Source: Chloroflexota bacterium
GTDB lineage: Bacteria; Chloroflexota; UBA6077; FW602-bin22; JAMCYS01
Length of the DNA: 53,878 nucleotides
Assembly (NCBI GenBank): GCA_023473795.1
Contig: JAMCYS010000030.1
Coordinates: 1 to 53,878, forward strand
Direction: 5' to 3'
The notes beneath the pieces were generated by a model. That model worked only from the letters and a program-made list of their open reading frames with translations. It was not told the origin of the DNA and ran no database searches. Position 1 is the stretch's first letter; every line of letters starts with the position of its first letter. Both the position numbers and the translations under genes were made by a program. This document shows positions 26,582 to 35,554 of the stretch, one piece after another.

Positions 26582-27430
26582 TTGCAGCAGTCGCGAGCGG
26601 AACTAGTAGCCTCCCTCGAGCAGCTGGCCAAGGACATCCGCTTGGATGTGGTCAAGGCGCTGTACCAGACGGGGGGCTACCATCTGGGTCCCAGCTTCTC
26701 CATCGTGGAGACTCTGCTGGCTCTGTACTACTACAAGATGCGGGTGGACCCGCAGAACCCCAAATGGGCTGACCGAGATGTGTTGATTCTCTCCAAGGGC
26801 CACGGTTCGGCGGGGCTCTACTCCGTCCTGGCCCGCAAGGGCTACTTCCCCCGGGAAGAGCTGTGGACGATGAAGACCTTCGGCAGCCGGCTACAGGGCC
26901 ATCCCGACATGCTGCGCACCCCCGGCGTGGAGCTGACCACCGGCTCGCTCGGCAACGGACTCTCGGCCGGGCAGGGCTACGCCCTGGCGGCTAGGATGGA
27001 CGACCGGCCGACGCGCGTGTACGTGATCATCGGCGACGGGGAGGCCGACGAGGGACTGATCTGGGAAGCCTCGATGTCGATCCCGAAGTTCAAGTTGGAC
27101 AACCTCTGCTGCATCCTCGACTACAACAAGTTCCAGTCGAGCGGCGCCAGCACGGGCTGCATCATGCCGACCCTTTCGCCAATCGCCGACAAATGGCGGG
27201 CCTTTGGCTGGAACGTGCTGGAGGCACGGGGGCACGACATCGGCTGCCTGATGGATGCCCTGGACGAGGCCGAGAAATACGAGGGCAAGCCAACCTTCAT
27301 CATCGCTGACACGGTGAAGGGCAAGGGCCTTTCGTTCACCGAGGGCGACAACCGCTGGCACATCGGCACTCTCACCGAGGCTGAGTACCATCAAGCCCTG
27401 CGCGAGCTGGGCGCGGAGGCGGCGCAATGA
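26582..27430 (+). CDS. Transketolase N-terminal subunit
   Basis: 282 residues from TTG 26582, fixed by AAAGGAGG seven bases upstream. It contains the thiamine-diphosphate-binding half of a split transketolase: SKGHGSAGLY, GSLGNGLSAGQGYALAARM and the cofactor/Mg motif GDGEADEGLIWEA with DYNKFQ. The partner half overlaps by four bases (ATGA), so the two are translationally coupled. Split transketolases move two-carbon ketol units between sugar phosphates; some relatives use other acceptors. A -10-like TACAAT lies at 26491-26496. Confidence 0.92.
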   Translation: MQQSRAELVASLEQLAKDIRLDVVKALYQTGGYHLGPSFSIVETLLALYYYKMRVDPQNPKWADRDVLILSKGHGSAGLYSVLARKGYFPREELWTMKTFGSRLQGHPDMLRTPGVELTTGSLGNGLSAGQGYALAARMDDRPTRVYVIIGDGEADEGLIWEASMSIPKFKLDNLCCILDYNKFQSSGASTGCIMPTLSPIADKWRAFGWNVLEARGHDIGCLMDALDEAEKYEGKPTFIIADTVKGKGLSFTEGDNRWHIGTLTEAEYHQALRELGAEAAQ

Positions 27431-28368
27431 GCGAGTTGGCAGTTCCTGTCAACGGCATCGGTCCCGGTCTGGTCAAGGTCGGCGAGACCCACCCGGAGAT
27501 GGTCTTCGTCATCGCCGACAATGCCAAGGCCATCGGCGGCGGCCCCTTCGCCGAGAAGTTCCCGGAGCGGGTCTTCGACGTGGGCATCGCCGAGCAGAAC
27601 ATGGTCATGACCTCGGCGGGCTTCGCCCTGGCGGGCAAGTTGCCGTTCTGCAACGCCTTCGGCAACTTCCTGGCGCTGCGCGCCATCGAGCAGATCCGCA
27701 CCTTCGTGGCCCACACCAAGCTGAATGTCAAGTTCATCGGCGGCCTGGCCGGCGTCAGTGGCGGCAAGGAAGGCCCGACCCATGAAGCGCAGGAGGACAT
27801 CGCGCACCTGCGCGCCGTGCCGGACCTCGTGGTGTTGGCTCCCACCGATGTGGTCTCCACGGAGAAGGCGGTGATCGCGGCGGCCGAGTGGGTGGGCCCG
27901 GTCTTCATTCGCATCGGCCGCATGGCGGCGCCGGTGTTCTACGGCGCCGACTACACCTTCCGAATAGGCAAGGCCGAGCAGCACCGCCAGGGCAAGGATG
28001 CTACGATCATCTCCACCGGCGTCATGCTGGGTCCCGCCCTAGAGGCGGCGACCGAACTGGCCAAGGCCGGCGTCGAGGCTCGGGTGCTGGACATGCAGAC
28101 AGTTAAGCCTCTAGACGAGGAGGCAGTGCTGGCGGCAGCGGTGGAGACCGGTGCCATCGTCACTGCCGAGGAGCACACCATTATCGGCGGCCTGGGCGGC
28201 GCCGTGGCGGAGTTCGTTTGCGAGAACCGGCCCGTGCCGGTGCTGCGCGTGGGCATCCGCGATGTCTATGCCGAAACCGGCAAGCCGGAAGAGCTGATGG
28301 TGCACTACGGCATGACTACCGACAACATCGTTCGCTCCGTCAAGCGGGCGCTGGAACTCAAGAGGTAG
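27427..28368 (+). CDS. Transketolase C-terminal subunit
   Basis: 313 residues carrying the pyrimidine-binding domain, with the TPP-activating glutamate in FDVGIAEQNMV, and the C-terminal domain (about 190-310, ATIISTGVMLGPALEAA). Together with the preceding gene it reconstitutes a full transketolase-like enzyme; the four-base overlap supports equal synthesis. Relatives include the E1 beta subunit of dehydrogenases and DXP synthase, but the split form and the neighbour argue for transketolase. Confidence 0.92.
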   Translation: MSELAVPVNGIGPGLVKVGETHPEMVFVIADNAKAIGGGPFAEKFPERVFDVGIAEQNMVMTSAGFALAGKLPFCNAFGNFLALRAIEQIRTFVAHTKLNVKFIGGLAGVSGGKEGPTHEAQEDIAHLRAVPDLVVLAPTDVVSTEKAVIAAAEWVGPVFIRIGRMAAPVFYGADYTFRIGKAEQHRQGKDATIISTGVMLGPALEAATELAKAGVEARVLDMQTVKPLDEEAVLAAAVETGAIVTAEEHTIIGGLGGAVAEFVCENRPVPVLRVGIRDVYAETGKPEELMVHYGMTTDNIVRSVKRALELKR

Positions 28369-28400
28369 CACTGGGCTCGGCTCCGGTTTCGCGTACATGA

Positions 28401-28430
28401 CGAGGCCCCGGGCGCGCGCCCGGGGCCTCG
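28401..28430 (+). terminator. 30-bp perfect palindrome after transketolase
   Basis: CGAGGCCCCGGGCGC and its exact complement meet without a spacer, giving a very GC-rich hairpin 32 bases after the stop codon. No T-run follows, so it may act as an mRNA-end stabiliser or a Rho-assisted terminator. Confidence 0.65.
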
Positions 28431-28534
28431 CTCCAGCAAGACTCGGGCTCGGGTGCCCACCGGCGACAAGGTATCCTGTGGCGCCCGGATCGTAGTTGCT
28501 TGCTCAGAGATCAATTGCGGGGGGGAGACGGTCT

Positions 28535-29584
28535 ATGAGGGCTCTAGCCAAGGTAGATAATATCGCCAAGCACGTGGAAATCGTGGAGGTCCCCGAGCCC
28601 AGACCAAAGGAGGGCGAGGTCGTCATCGGGGTGCTGGCGTGCGGGCTGTGTGGCACCGACCTGACGCTCTACCAGTGGCCGGAGCATCTCGCCGTGCAGA
28701 TGGGCGTGCGCTTCCCCATCGTCTTTGGCCACGAGTTCGGCGGCCACGTGGTGGAGCTGGGGCCCGGGGTATCCGGTCTCCAGGTTGGGGACTTGGTCAC
28801 GGTGAACCCCCACCTCTACTGCAAGCAGTGCCACTACTGCCTCACCGACCGCCACGAAATCTGCCTCAACCGCCCGATCATTGGCTACAACACGGCGGGC
28901 GGCTTCGCCGAATACGTGGCAGTGCGGGCCGAGAACGTCTATAAGCTCGCTCGCACCGTGCCGCCGGTCGTGGCTGCTCTGGGGGAGCCCTTGGCCCTCG
29001 GCACTCATCTGGCCGAGCGCGCCGGCGTGGGACCCGAGTCGCTGGCCGTGGTCATTGGCCCTGGCCCGATTGGCCTGGTGACGACCATCGGCTGCCACAA
29101 CGCCAAGGCGAAGCGGATCATCGTCGTCGGCCTGCCGCAGGACGAGGAGCGGCTGGCCATGGCGCGGCAATGGGGGGCCGAGACCTTCCATGCCAGCGAC
29201 CCGGCGCTACGCGAGACGGTTCTCGAAGCAACCGATGGATTGGGCGCGGAAACGGTCTTCGAGGTCAGCGGCAGCCTCCCCGGCCTGCGCCAGGCTTTCA
29301 GCCTTTGTCGCCGGGACGGTACCGTCTATGCCGTCGGCATACCGCACCAGGAGGAACCGGTGGACGTGGCGGCGATGGTCTACGCCGAGAAGAGGCTCGT
29401 TGGCTCGCGCGGTTACCGCCCCAAAGACTGGGCAGCCGCGGCCAAGCTGATCGACGCCCGAGCGGCCGACCTGCTGCCGCTGGTTTCGGATGTGCTGCCG
29501 CTGGCGGAGTTCGAAACCGCTTTCGCCAAGAGCATCGGCCGCCAAGGCGTGCGCGTGGTCATGGATCCCACTCTCTCGTCGTAG
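28535..29584 (+). CDS. Zinc-dependent medium-chain alcohol dehydrogenase
   Basis: 349 residues from ATG 28535. Catalytic zinc ligands are Cys39 (CGLCGTD) and His66/Glu67 (GHEFGG). The structural zinc lobe has Cys96, Cys99, Cys102 and Cys110. The NAD(P) fold lies at about 165-300, with VVIGPGPIGLVTTIG. It resembles sorbitol, threonine and galactitol dehydrogenases; the substrate is not determinable. It follows the transketolase genes on the same strand but behind a hairpin, and precedes an SDR gene, suggesting a polyol or sugar-alcohol route. Confidence 0.9.
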   Translation: MRALAKVDNIAKHVEIVEVPEPRPKEGEVVIGVLACGLCGTDLTLYQWPEHLAVQMGVRFPIVFGHEFGGHVVELGPGVSGLQVGDLVTVNPHLYCKQCHYCLTDRHEICLNRPIIGYNTAGGFAEYVAVRAENVYKLARTVPPVVAALGEPLALGTHLAERAGVGPESLAVVIGPGPIGLVTTIGCHNAKAKRIIVVGLPQDEERLAMARQWGAETFHASDPALRETVLEATDGLGAETVFEVSGSLPGLRQAFSLCRRDGTVYAVGIPHQEEPVDVAAMVYAEKRLVGSRGYRPKDWAAAAKLIDARAADLLPLVSDVLPLAEFETAFAKSIGRQGVRVVMDPTLSS

Positions 29585-29760
29585 CGGGCCGCGGTGTTTC
29601 GCGGCAATACTCTCCCTGTTGCTTCTTCAGTACGAAACACGGGTCGAAGACGTAGCCAAGGCGGCGCTCGGCGTGCTGGCCAGTAAGGACAAGGGTCGAG
29701 GGCTGAGGGTCTAACTGCAGGTTCGCATGACGGGCGGCGAACACCGCGCCCAACGATGGT

Positions 29761-29784
29761 GGCCTCGGGTGCCTGCCCGAGGCC
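29761..29784 (+). terminator. Hairpin terminator after alcohol dehydrogenase
   Basis: A perfect 9-bp stem (GGCCTCGGG and complement), 6-nt loop, followed by TTCTGCTTGTT. It lies 177 bases after the dehydrogenase stop and directly before the SDR promoter. Confidence 0.65.
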
Positions 29785-29790
29785 TTCTGC

Positions 29791-29819
29791 TTGTTCGGGG
29801 CTGGCCGCTGCGTTATGAT
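29791..29819 (+). promoter_or_regulatory. Promoter of the SDR gene
   Basis: TTGTTC (29791-29796), 17 bases, TATGAT (29814-29819). The start codon is about 55 bases downstream. Confidence 0.65.
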
Positions 29820-29874
29820 GGTGGCAAGTGCCGGCCAAGTGAAGGCTGGTCGAGGAGACGCCAGGAGGTTGCGC

Positions 29875-30624
29875 GTGGGCAAGCTAGCAGGTCAAGTCGT
29901 CATAGTCACCGGCGCCAGCAGCGGCATGGGCTGGGAGGCGGCGCGGCAGTTCGCGGACGAGGGGGCCAAGGTGGTCGCCGCGGCCCGGCGCGAAGGACCG
30001 TTGCAAGAGCTAATCAAGAGGATCGCGGACAAGGGCGGCGAGGCGATCTCCTGCCCGACCGACATCGCCAAGCGCGAGGACGTGGACCGGCTGGTTCAGA
30101 CGGCCATCGACAAGTTCGGCCGCCTGGACGTGATGTGCAACATCGCCGGCATCAACGCGCCCTACCGCGAGATGGCGGTGCTAACCCAGGAGAAATGGGA
30201 TCGCATCCTCGCCACCAATTTGACGGGCGCCTTCCACTGCACCCAGGCGGTGCTGCCGCAGATGCGCCAGCAGGGTGGGGGCACCATCATCCACGTCAGT
30301 TCCGTCTCCGGCAAGTGGGGCGACACCTCGGGGGCTGCCTACCAGGCTGCCAAGCACGGCATGACCGGCCTTGCCTATGCCACGATGGTCGAGGAACGAA
30401 AGAACGGCATCCGGGTCAGCGTCATCTACCCGGGCCTGTGTGACACGCCTATTCTCAGGAACCGGGTCGTGCCCGTGCCGCGCGAAATCCTGGACAAGGC
30501 GATGCGCCCGGAGGACATCGCTGCCGCCTGCGTCTTCTGCGCTTCGCTGCCGCTACGCACTTATATCTCCGACCTGGTGATCATGCCGGGCGGTCTGCAG
30601 TGCGTCGGCCAGGCGGTCATTTAG
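29875..30624 (+). CDS. Short-chain dehydrogenase/reductase
   Basis: 249 residues from GTG 29875, chosen because AGGAGG lies six bases upstream. It is a classical SDR: cofactor motif TGASSGMG (12-19), NIAG (89-92) in place of NNAG, catalytic Ser142/143, Tyr156 and Lys160 (YQAAK). It most resembles 3-oxoacyl-ACP-reductase-like or glucose-dehydrogenase-like SDRs; the actual substrate is open. It has its own promoter after the alcohol dehydrogenase and is followed by a MITE-like repeat. Confidence 0.9.
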   Translation: MGKLAGQVVIVTGASSGMGWEAARQFADEGAKVVAAARREGPLQELIKRIADKGGEAISCPTDIAKREDVDRLVQTAIDKFGRLDVMCNIAGINAPYREMAVLTQEKWDRILATNLTGAFHCTQAVLPQMRQQGGGTIIHVSSVSGKWGDTSGAAYQAAKHGMTGLAYATMVEERKNGIRVSVIYPGLCDTPILRNRVVPVPREILDKAMRPEDIAAACVFCASLPLRTYISDLVIMPGGLQCVGQAVI

Positions 30625-30666
30625 ACCACTATTCCTTCCTCTAGGGCGCGGCACCGTCGCCCGGGG

Positions 30667-30920
30667 CTGAAACGTTTGGTGTGCGTTAGACCCGTTGGGC
30701 AGGAATGCGAGAGTGATGGGGAGGGTTCGGGTCGTAGCGCGCGGGCCATGTCCCCCGACAGGGGGGTCGCCAACCAGGGGTGGCATCCCGCGCGGTCCGA
30801 GTAAAGGCCAGACCGCGGGGCACGCCCCCCTGGCGGAGGGTGGAAGGCCCCGCGCTACGACCCATTACCCCAACCACAGGTGCCAAGCAGCGGCACTTTT
30901 CCTAATTCACACCAAACGTT
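30667..30920. repeat. MITE-like inverted-repeat element, copy 1
   Basis: Bounded by a 13-bp perfect terminal inverted repeat, AACGTTTGGTGTG (30671-30683) and its complement (30908-30920). Inside, arms containing GTCGTAGCGCG (from 30731) and CGCGCTACGAC (to 30861) can pair. It shares the 17-mer CTGAAACGTTTGGTGTG with 37241-37257, and its interior arms recur there in reverse orientation. It fills most of the 457-base gap before the radical-SAM gene. No transposase is present. Confidence 0.85.
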
Positions 30921-31008
30921 GAACCTGCCGGGCTAAGGCACCACAACTGGTGAGGGCGCCTGGCGGTGAGGCCCCGGCCGGCTGGCTCGCGGCAGCCCCT
31001 GGCGCCAA

Positions 31009-31037
31009 TGGACCGGCGCCCGCCGATGGGCTAGAAT
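31009..31037 (+). promoter_or_regulatory. Candidate promoter of the radical-SAM gene
   Basis: TGGACC (31009-31014), 17 bases, TAGAAT (31032-31037), about 44 bases before the GTG start. The -35 box is only a partial match. Confidence 0.5.
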
Positions 31038-31081
31038 AGACACGCTTGGCGGTCGACCGGTAGGGTACGGGGAGGCACAGC

Positions 31082-32677
31082 GTGCTGGACGTCCTGTTTG
31101 TCGGCGCAGAGAGTCAGGAAAACCTCGGCATCCGATATCTCGTCTCTGTGCTGCGCCAGCAAGGCTACAGCGCCGAAATCGCCCGTTTCGAGGGGCCCGC
31201 CGACGCCCCGGCGGTGCTCGCCACGATTGCCCAGAGACAGCCACGCCTCGTGGGCCTTTCCGTCATCTTCCAGTTCTCTGCCGGCGATTTCCTCGCCCTG
31301 GCGGCGAGCCTGCGAGCCGGGGGCTACGTCGGGCTGATCGCGTTGGGCGGTCACTTCCCCAGTTTCGAGTACGAGGCGCTGCTGCGGGACGAGCCGGCGG
31401 TCGATCTTGTCGTGCGTTTCGAGGGCGAAGAGACCGTGCTGGACCTGCTGCGCCATCTCGACCGCCACAATACCTGGGCCGATATTCGCGGGCTCGCCTT
31501 CCGTCACGGCTCCGAGGTGGTGACCACGCCCGCCCGCCCTCTCCTGGCCGACCTCGACCGCCTGCCTTTCCCGGCGCGCGACGGCGGCGTGAAAGACCAT
31601 CTGGGGGTACGCTTCGCCGCCCTTCTCGGCAGCCGCGGCTGTTTCCACAACTGCGCCTTCTGCAGCATCGGTGCCTTCTACCACCGGCCCGGCGGCTCGC
31701 CCCAGCGAATGCGCTCCGTGCGCAATCTGCTGGACGAGATGCAGCAACTGCACGACGACTGGGGGGTTGACCTGTACATCTTCAACGACGACGAGTTCTT
31801 CGACCTGCGGCCCGCCTATCGCCAGACGCAGATCGATCAGCTGCTGAACGAGCTGTCGCGGCGGCAGCTCCGCCCCAAGCTCTTCGTCAAGTGCCGGGCC
31901 AGCGACGTCGACCACGCTACGTTCGCCCGCCTGCGCGACGCCGGCCTGGTGCGTGCCTACGTGGGCATCGAGAGCGGGGCCAGCCACTCGCTCGAGGTTT
32001 TCGGCAAGAAGACCACCGTGTCCGAGAACCGGGCCGCCGTGGCCACGCTCAAGCAGTTGGGGATTCTCGCTGACTTCAACCTGTTGATGTTCAACCCCTA
32101 TACGACGTTGGCCGACGTCGAGGACGATCTACAGTTCGTGGAGGACATGGCCGCCGACGGCTCGGTGCCGGTGAGCATCGCCCGGGTCGAGATCTACTCC
32201 GGCACGCCCCTGCAGGGACGCCTGGGCCAGGAGGGTCGTCTGCTGGGCAACTACCGTGCCTGGGACTATCAGATCGCCGACCCGGCCGTGGAGCTGCTCC
32301 TCCGCCAGGTGCTGGCGGCGATGCAGCGGCGCAACTACCATCCCGAAGGCCTGAGCAAGACGGCGATTCAGGCGTACTACGAACTGCTCATCTACCGGCA
32401 CTTCTACCCAGACCACTACGACGAGGCGCTGGCGCGCGAACTGGCGGCTATCGTCGCCCGGCTAAACCGGCACTCGGTCGCCCTGATCCGCCGGCTGGCG
32501 CGCTGGGCGGGTAAGGGGGAGTTCTACGACCAGACGGAGGTCAACCGGCGCACCATCGCCGCCGCTCTCGAGACGGGGCGGGTAGACGCGGAACTGGAGG
32601 CGCGCCTGCGGCGCTGGCGCCAGCGCCTGCACGGGCGCGTGGCGAGGCTGCGTCCGCCCGTGTCGGTCGCCACCTAG
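31082..32677 (+). CDS. B12-binding-domain radical SAM enzyme
   Basis: 531 residues from GTG 31082 (GGGGAGG upstream). The N-terminus (about 1-130) is a cobalamin-binding-like Rossmann domain without the DxHxxG motif, as in many B12-radical-SAM enzymes. The radical-SAM barrel has the 4Fe-4S motif CFHNCAFC (Cys187, Cys191, Cys194). It continues with the SAM-site segment DDDEFF-like NDDEFFD and YVGIESGA. A helical C-terminal region (about 390-531) follows. Family members do methylations, ring contractions and peptide modifications. The next gene starts nine bases downstream and is the likely functional partner. Confidence 0.88.
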   Translation: MLDVLFVGAESQENLGIRYLVSVLRQQGYSAEIARFEGPADAPAVLATIAQRQPRLVGLSVIFQFSAGDFLALAASLRAGGYVGLIALGGHFPSFEYEALLRDEPAVDLVVRFEGEETVLDLLRHLDRHNTWADIRGLAFRHGSEVVTTPARPLLADLDRLPFPARDGGVKDHLGVRFAALLGSRGCFHNCAFCSIGAFYHRPGGSPQRMRSVRNLLDEMQQLHDDWGVDLYIFNDDEFFDLRPAYRQTQIDQLLNELSRRQLRPKLFVKCRASDVDHATFARLRDAGLVRAYVGIESGASHSLEVFGKKTTVSENRAAVATLKQLGILADFNLLMFNPYTTLADVEDDLQFVEDMAADGSVPVSIARVEIYSGTPLQGRLGQEGRLLGNYRAWDYQIADPAVELLLRQVLAAMQRRNYHPEGLSKTAIQAYYELLIYRHFYPDHYDEALARELAAIVARLNRHSVALIRRLARWAGKGEFYDQTEVNRRTIAAALETGRVDAELEARLRRWRQRLHGRVARLRPPVSVAT

Positions 32678-32686
32678 GAGGAGGCA

Positions 32687-33301
32687 ATGGGCAAGAGGAA
32701 GAAGGCCGGCCTGACGATGGCGGCGCTGCTGCTCAGCGAGACCGCCGCCTGTGTGCCGATTTGCGATCCCGTGCCGCCGCCACCTTTTCCCACCTCTATC
32801 GCCCAGACGGCCACCGCGGGCGCTGAGGCGTCGGCTACTGCCCGACCGACGTCGCCACGGGCGACCCCCAGCCCGAACCAGGGTACGCCGGGCCAGCCGC
32901 CGCCAATCTGCGATCCCGTCCCGCCCCCACCCTACCTCACGGCCGCGGCGGCGACCCGCGCCGCGACGGCTCCCACGCCCACTCGCACCCCTACGCCCTC
33001 GGGGACCGCGCTGCCCAGAACGTCGGCGACGCAGAAGCCGGATTTGGCAACTCTGCCGCTGCAGAGGCGGCTGACGCTGAGGATCTTGCCGGTCAAGGGA
33101 GAGCGCTTCGTCTACACGGTGGAGGCCAATTTCCCTACTGGACAAGTTACCTGGCTAGCGTCCGGTGGGGTCCTGGAGCAATGGGGAGCGGGCGTACAGT
33201 GGCTGCCGCCGCCACGCCCGGGTCGCTATCTCATCCAGGCCGTGGTCGACGCCGGGCCGCTGGGCGTGGCCGTCGATTCGCTGGCGGTGACCTCGCTATA
33301 G
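32687..33301 (+). CDS. Pro/Thr-rich exported protein with duplicated ICDPVPPPP motif
   Basis: 204 residues; AGGAGG overlaps the end of the radical-SAM gene. A Lys/Arg-rich start and short hydrophobic stretch lead to TAAC (Cys22), a weak lipobox. The nonapeptide ICDPVPPPP occurs twice (25-33 and 74-82), each followed by an aromatic residue, Phe or Tyr. The linkers are Thr/Pro/Ala-rich (about 35-70 and 84-115). The C-terminal 85 residues look beta-rich. Close coupling to a B12-radical-SAM gene suggests it is that enzyme's substrate, perhaps modified at the Cys-Asp-Pro motifs. That is inference; a plain lipoprotein is the alternative. Confidence 0.75.
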   Translation: MGKRKKAGLTMAALLLSETAACVPICDPVPPPPFPTSIAQTATAGAEASATARPTSPRATPSPNQGTPGQPPPICDPVPPPPYLTAAAATRAATAPTPTRTPTPSGTALPRTSATQKPDLATLPLQRRLTLRILPVKGERFVYTVEANFPTGQVTWLASGGVLEQWGAGVQWLPPPRPGRYLIQAVVDAGPLGVAVDSLAVTSL

Positions 33302-33308
33302 ACGGAGC

Positions 33309-33899
33309 TCAGCTCTCGATGGAGCGGCCGACGAGCACGGGCACCGATGGCTTGCCTAAGCCAACTGTGTCTTGGGGCACGAGCCCGACTGCGTAGCCAC
33401 ACACGTAGACCTTAGCGCCCGCCTTGATGGCGCCAACGCTGCCGAGGTGCGTGTAGTTCAGACGCGTGCCATCTTCGGCCACCAGCAGTAGTTCGCCAAC
33501 CTGGTCGACACCCAAGTCACGCGCCGTTTGCCCGCCGTGCGGCAGGTCCTGGGCGCGTAGCACCTGGCCGCGCAGACGCAGCGGCTTGCCGTAGTAGTCC
33601 CAAGGGGCTTTGGCGAGTGCCGACGGGGTGACGTTGTCCGCCGCCTGCCGCAACTTCGTCGGGTCGGCTGTTTTGAGGAAGGCCGCTACCAAACGGGCAT
33701 TGCCATTGCTGTTCGCGTTGGGGTCCTGGGCGTTCCACTTGATGGGGCCAAATGAAATGGCAGTGCCCGCCCGGGCTGGCGGCGCTGGGGCGGCAGGGGT
33801 GGATGTGGGTGGCGAGCCGGCGAGGGGCGAGGCGCACGCGGACGTGCCCAAGGCACAGACCAGCATAACCGCGACTAACGCGCTCCCCTTGCCGCCCAT
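33309..33899 (-). CDS. Putative lipoprotein with OB-fold-like domain
   Basis: 196 residues from ATG 33899 (AAAGGG upstream; an earlier GTG at 33929 lacks a site). The N-terminal signal ends at TSAC, a plausible lipobox, followed by a Pro/Ala/Thr linker. The domain WDYYGKPLRLRGQVLRA...GELLLVAEDG...GAKVYVCGYAVGL resembles the strand pattern of OB-fold tRNA_anti-like domains in secreted proteins. It converges on the CDPVPPPP protein gene with only 7 bases between stops. Function is unknown. Confidence 0.7.
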   Translation of the reverse strand: MGGKGSALVAVMLVCALGTSACASPLAGSPPTSTPAAPAPPARAGTAISFGPIKWNAQDPNANSNGNARLVAAFLKTADPTKLRQAADNVTPSALAKAPWDYYGKPLRLRGQVLRAQDLPHGGQTARDLGVDQVGELLLVAEDGTRLNYTHLGSVGAIKAGAKVYVCGYAVGLVPQDTVGLGKPSVPVLVGRSIES

Positions 33900-34145
33900 C
33901 GCCCCGCCCTTTCTAGCGCGGTTGGACACGGAACCGAGTGGGGGACTGGAAGGCCGGCCTCCGGCAAGGCGCTGCTCTTCTCGCTACGCAGTATACCAGG
34001 TGCCAGGCAAAAAGGAAGTCCTCCACCGGGAGAGCTGGCGTCCCGCTGGTAGCGGCCCGTCAGTGCGTGTGGGTGACCGGGTCCGCGCGCTCGTCTACCC
34101 ATGGCGAGGCGTTGGCTATTGGCAGGCCGCGAGGAAGGTTCCGTC

Positions 34146-34505
34146 TCAGCCTGCCGGTCGGAAGACGACCTTGCGCGCCACCAAGCCCGCCGCCATGCCC
34201 AGCAGGCAGCAGAATAGAACAGCGATGGCCGTTCCCTGCAGCGATGTCCAGTCGTTCGGGTAGGGGAGTCTCTGGCCGCTCAGCAGAGCCCACCACTGCA
34301 TCAGAGGCACCCAGAGGCCTAGAAGGAGCGTCCAGCGCCAGGCCCCCCTGGGGCTGGCGAAGGCCAGCCAGAACGCGGCTGCGAAGAGGGGCAACACGAC
34401 GAACGACACCTGGTCGCTGTGCAAATTGACGTAGGATATCGCCAGGCCAAAGGCGACGGCGACCAGCGGCGGTAGCCGCCGCGACCACGACCAAGACGCC
34501 AGCAT
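34146..34505 (-). CDS. Small integral membrane protein, unknown
   Basis: 119 residues from ATG 34505 (AAGGAG seven bases upstream; ATG 34523 is an alternative six codons earlier). About four hydrophobic helices fill most of the length (LVAVAFGLAISYV, FVVLPLFAAAFWLAF, TLLLGLWVPLMQWWALL, AIAVLFCCLLGMAAGLVA), with a basic C-terminal tail. No family is recognised. It sits alone between the lipoprotein gene and the aldolase operon. Confidence 0.65.
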   Translation of the reverse strand: MLASWSWSRRLPPLVAVAFGLAISYVNLHSDQVSFVVLPLFAAAFWLAFASPRGAWRWTLLLGLWVPLMQWWALLSGQRLPYPNDWTSLQGTAIAVLFCCLLGMAAGLVARKVVFRPAG

Positions 34506-34662
34506 CTGCTCGCTCCTTGACATCGCTCTCCAGCCCGCCGAGTGACGGCGTTACGGAGCCAGAGGGCTCGCGCCTGGCGGCGCTCTCGCTGCCGCTCGTG
34601 GCCGGGGGCGTAAGGTGGGGGAGCGCATCCACTCCCCCACTCGGACTCCGGCTGCCGGCGAA

Positions 34663-35433
34663 CTAGATGCCTGCCCTGCCGCGAATGAACTTCACCGCCT
34701 GCTCGGCGCCGTCGAACATGAAATGGCCCTCGTTGAGGCAGGCGATGTACTGGAAGCCTTGGGCGATGCGCTCCACGACCTCTTCTTTGCTCCGGGCGTG
34801 GATGCCTGCCGGCACGCCGACCTCTTTGGCGCCGCGCAGGACCTCCTGGATCGCCTCCTCGTGGGACGCCTTCTCGGTACCCTTGGCGAACTGGAGACCC
34901 ATCGACCAGGCAAGGTCATTGGGCCCGATGAAGCAGGCATCGACCCCCGGCACGCTGAGGATCTCGCGCACCCGGCGCACGGCGTCGATGTGCTCGATCT
35001 GCACCACGACCATGATCTCGTCGTTGGCGAACTGGGTGTAGTCGGCCCCTGCCCAGTAGCGCCAGCGACCGCCGCCCGCGCTGCGGATGCCTGCCGGCGG
35101 GTACTTGGCCGCCTCGACTGCGGCTTTGGCCTCCTCGGGCGAGTTGACCATCGGCACCACGATGCCGTAGGAGCCGGCGTCGAGCGCCCGCTTGATCTCC
35201 TTGGGGTCGTTCCAGGGTACGCGGCACATCGGGATGGTGTTGGTCGTGCCGATGGCGATGAACATCGCCGCCAGGGTCTCGAGGTCGATGGCGCCGTGCT
35301 CGGTGTCGACCACTATCCAATCCCAACCGGTGTGGGCCATCACTTCGGCCGCGCCGATGCTGGCGAAGTTCATCCAGGTGCCGATGGCCGGCTTGCCTTC
35401 CTTGAGCAGCTGCTTTGCCGTATTTGGTCTCAT
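34663..35433 (-). CDS. HpcH/HpaI-family class II aldolase (copy A)
   Basis: 256 residues. A metal-dependent TIM-barrel aldolase that cleaves 4-hydroxy-2-oxoacids to pyruvate plus an aldehyde. Family features: GTWMNFAS at the start, DTEHGAIDLETL, metal and phosphate region VQIEHIDAVRRVREIL and GPNDLAWSMG. The RSAGGGRWRYW loop differs from the RGxAGxRAxRYG form of copy B at 48767, so the substrates may differ. It is the last gene of a minus-strand group after the Ldh2-type dehydrogenase and NUDIX genes. GAGGAG precedes the ATG. Confidence 0.9.
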   Translation of the reverse strand: MRPNTAKQLLKEGKPAIGTWMNFASIGAAEVMAHTGWDWIVVDTEHGAIDLETLAAMFIAIGTTNTIPMCRVPWNDPKEIKRALDAGSYGIVVPMVNSPEEAKAAVEAAKYPPAGIRSAGGGRWRYWAGADYTQFANDEIMVVVQIEHIDAVRRVREILSVPGVDACFIGPNDLAWSMGLQFAKGTEKASHEEAIQEVLRGAKEVGVPAGIHARSKEEVVERIAQGFQYIACLNEGHFMFDGAEQAVKFIRGRAGI

Positions 35434-35554
35434 CAGTTCTCCTCTAAGCTTTCCGTCTCCGCCCGCGCTGCCCGAGCCGGCGCACGCGAGCTCGGACTGC
35501 TATCAGCCATTCTAGGCTCCGCTCGCGAAGACTGTCAACGAGCCCACCTGCGGG

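Noticed and set aside
30686-30922. Small coding frames inside the MITE-like element
   Set aside because: They are translations of the inverted repeats, lack ribosome sites and match no domain.
34060-34632. 190-residue minus-strand frame overlapping the small membrane protein
   Set aside because: Its composition is that of an alternative-frame shadow; the overlapping frame has four membrane helices and a ribosome site.
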